Below, in pieces: positions 5,682 to 6,318 of a stretch of 6,318 nt of DNA. Where the stretch lies: assembly GCA_947176475.1 (NCBI GenBank), contig CAMWQX010000071.1, forward strand, positions 1 through 6,318, in the 5' to 3' direction. Source of the DNA: an uncultured Bacillota bacterium (GTDB lineage: Bacteria > Bacillota_I > Bacilli_A > RF39 > UBA660). Position 1 is the stretch's first letter; each line of letters starts with the position of its first letter. The translations under genes and the position numbers were made by a program. The notes under the pieces are model-generated. The model was not told the DNA's origin. It searched no databases and worked only from the letters and a program-made list of their open reading frames with translations.

Positions 5682-6275
5682 ATTATATTTTCCCACCTTT
5701 TTATCTTTTAATGCCAACTTTTCTAATTCTTTATCACTTAAATCTAGCATTATTAGATACTTATATTTATTTATCAACTTTTCATCTTTAGAATACCAAA
5801 TATCCCTTATCTTGTCCATATTAAAGATATATAATACTAAATTATCCGACAATATTTCACTCGTCTTATCATCCATTAGCTTGCATCTTTTTACTATATA
5901 TTCATCTTTTATTCCATATGATAAGTTTATCTGTACACTTTTCTTATTTGACCTATAACTTTCTCCTCTCAACACATTATGGGAATGAACATTACAAAGA
6001 TACGCAATATTTCTTTCCATAACATATTTATCCGTATTTGTATTTATCTCCACATTTATTCTTTCAGTACCATTATCCACCAAAACATCTAATACCTTTC
6101 TTTTTACATTGACATTTCCTTCTATCACTTCTGCATTCAAAATATTCACATCTTCTATTTTTTCTTCTAAACATGTTTGTAAAAGTTCGATTAAAAGATC
6201 TTTGTTATCTTCCTTTAAAAATATTTCCTTAAATGCTCGATCATATCTACAAGTAATAAATGGTTTATCTTCCAC
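5418..6275 (-). CDS. Rpn family / PD-(D/E)XK nuclease family transposase-like protein
   Basis: A 285-residue protein of the Rpn/PDDEXK_2 type, whose members are DNA nucleases linked to recombination and phage defence. The N-terminal half has the family look: a DRAFKEIF segment at 12-19, D63 in KVLDVLVD, the E-x-x strand at E76-I77-N78 (VEIN), and R88...Y92 on the following helix. Most relatives I recall have Gln or Lys where N78 stands, so catalysis may be altered. The C-terminal part has GLQQGIEQGIEQGIEK (231-246), a helical four-residue repeat, then a small HTH-like segment at about 258-282. The start is GTG 6275, fixed by AAAGGAGG (6288-6281) five bases before it. This canonical SD and GTG start differ from the GGTGAT/ATG style of the other genes, which fits an accessory or transferred gene. 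It is monocistronic, with its own terminator. The family is fairly certain; activity and target are not. Confidence 0.85.
   Translation of the reverse strand: MEDKPFITCRYDRAFKEIFLKEDNKDLLIELLQTCLEEKIEDVNILNAEVIEGNVNVKRKVLDVLVDNGTERINVEINTNTDKYVMERNIAYLCNVHSHNVLRGESYRSNKKSVQINLSYGIKDEYIVKRCKLMDDKTSEILSDNLVLYIFNMDKIRDIWYSKDEKLINKYKYLIMLDLSDKELEKLALKDKKVGKYNMEIKSVNVSVGINDWISEEEDKRRWKNTYIEEGLQQGIEQGIEQGIEKNQREMIINLNNLDTPLEIIAKASNLSLEEVKEIISKETE
5541..5576 (-). repeat. Three 12-bp tandem repeats in the Rpn-like gene
   Basis: Three copies of YTCAATTCCTTG on the plus strand (5541-5552, 5553-5564, 5565-5576) differ only at the first base. On the coding strand they read CAAGGAATTGAR, encoding Gln-Gly-Ile-Glu three times. 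A more diverged fourth unit (GLQ) precedes them. The unit length is a multiple of three, so copy-number change would lengthen or shorten the helix without a frameshift. Confidence 0.85.
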
Positions 6276-6280
6276 TTCTT

Positions 6281-6315
6281 CCTCCTTTCTAAGAAGATTT
6301 TTCCCTTCTATAATA
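6281..6315 (-). promoter_or_regulatory. SD and possible -10 of the Rpn-like gene
   Basis: AAAGGAGG (6288-6281 on the minus strand) is a strong SD five bases before GTG 6275. TATTAT (6315-6310) is a possible -10 with no TG extension; any -35 would lie beyond the window edge. The SD is well supported and the promoter is weak. Confidence 0.5.
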
Positions 6316-6318
6316 TAC

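Noticed and set aside
6292..6309. Short hairpin (AGAAG/CTTCT) in the Rpn leader
   Set aside because: Five pairs around an eight-base loop, with no T-run or SD involvement, is too weak to call regulatory.

Overview
The window is AT-rich and tightly packed, with every real gene on the minus strand. The organism is probably a low-GC Gram-positive anaerobe (Bacillota, Bacilli- or Clostridia-like, plausibly a gut lineage with a compact genome). This rests on an LTA-synthase-type membrane enzyme, a ferredoxin-linked NfnAB transhydrogenase, short U-tailed hairpin terminators and GGTGAT-type Shine-Dalgarno (SD) sites. Where I checked, tryptophan is TGG, and the five visible stops are TAA or TAG, so nothing points to a UGA-Trp code. 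I cannot name the species.

Layout in transcription order, from high to low coordinates. (1) 5418-6275 is a lone Rpn/PD-(D/E)XK-type nuclease gene with a GTG start, a canonical AAAGGAGG SD and its own terminator at 5380-5404. (2) 4431-5297 (nfnA) and 3079-4431 (nfnB) overlap by one base and encode the two subunits of the electron-bifurcating NADH-dependent ferredoxin:NADP+ oxidoreductase. A membrane-anchored cyclophilin-type peptidyl-prolyl isomerase (2438-3049) follows 29 bp later. It has its own promoter inside the end of nfnB, and the group ends at a hairpin (2414-2439) that overlaps the isomerase stop codon. (3) 535-2379 is a five-helix LTA-synthase-family enzyme with its own extended -10 promoter. 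(4) 1-475 is the 5' part of an unrecognised gene that runs off the left edge.

NfnAB would exchange electrons between NADH, reduced ferredoxin and NADP+, supplying NADPH for biosynthesis. The isomerase and the LTA-type enzyme both act outside the membrane, on protein folding and envelope polymer synthesis. The Rpn gene is an accessory element, probably linked to DNA processing or phage defence.

No stretch over 300 bp lacks a gene; the longest gap is 5298-5417, filled by a terminator and the nfn promoter. The most interesting signals are regulatory. Three genes share a compressed promoter/SD module that predicts leaders of about 8-11 nt. At 477-532 a terminator, a promoter and the next gene's SD appear to be superimposed. 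I did not find a wholly new multi-gene system.
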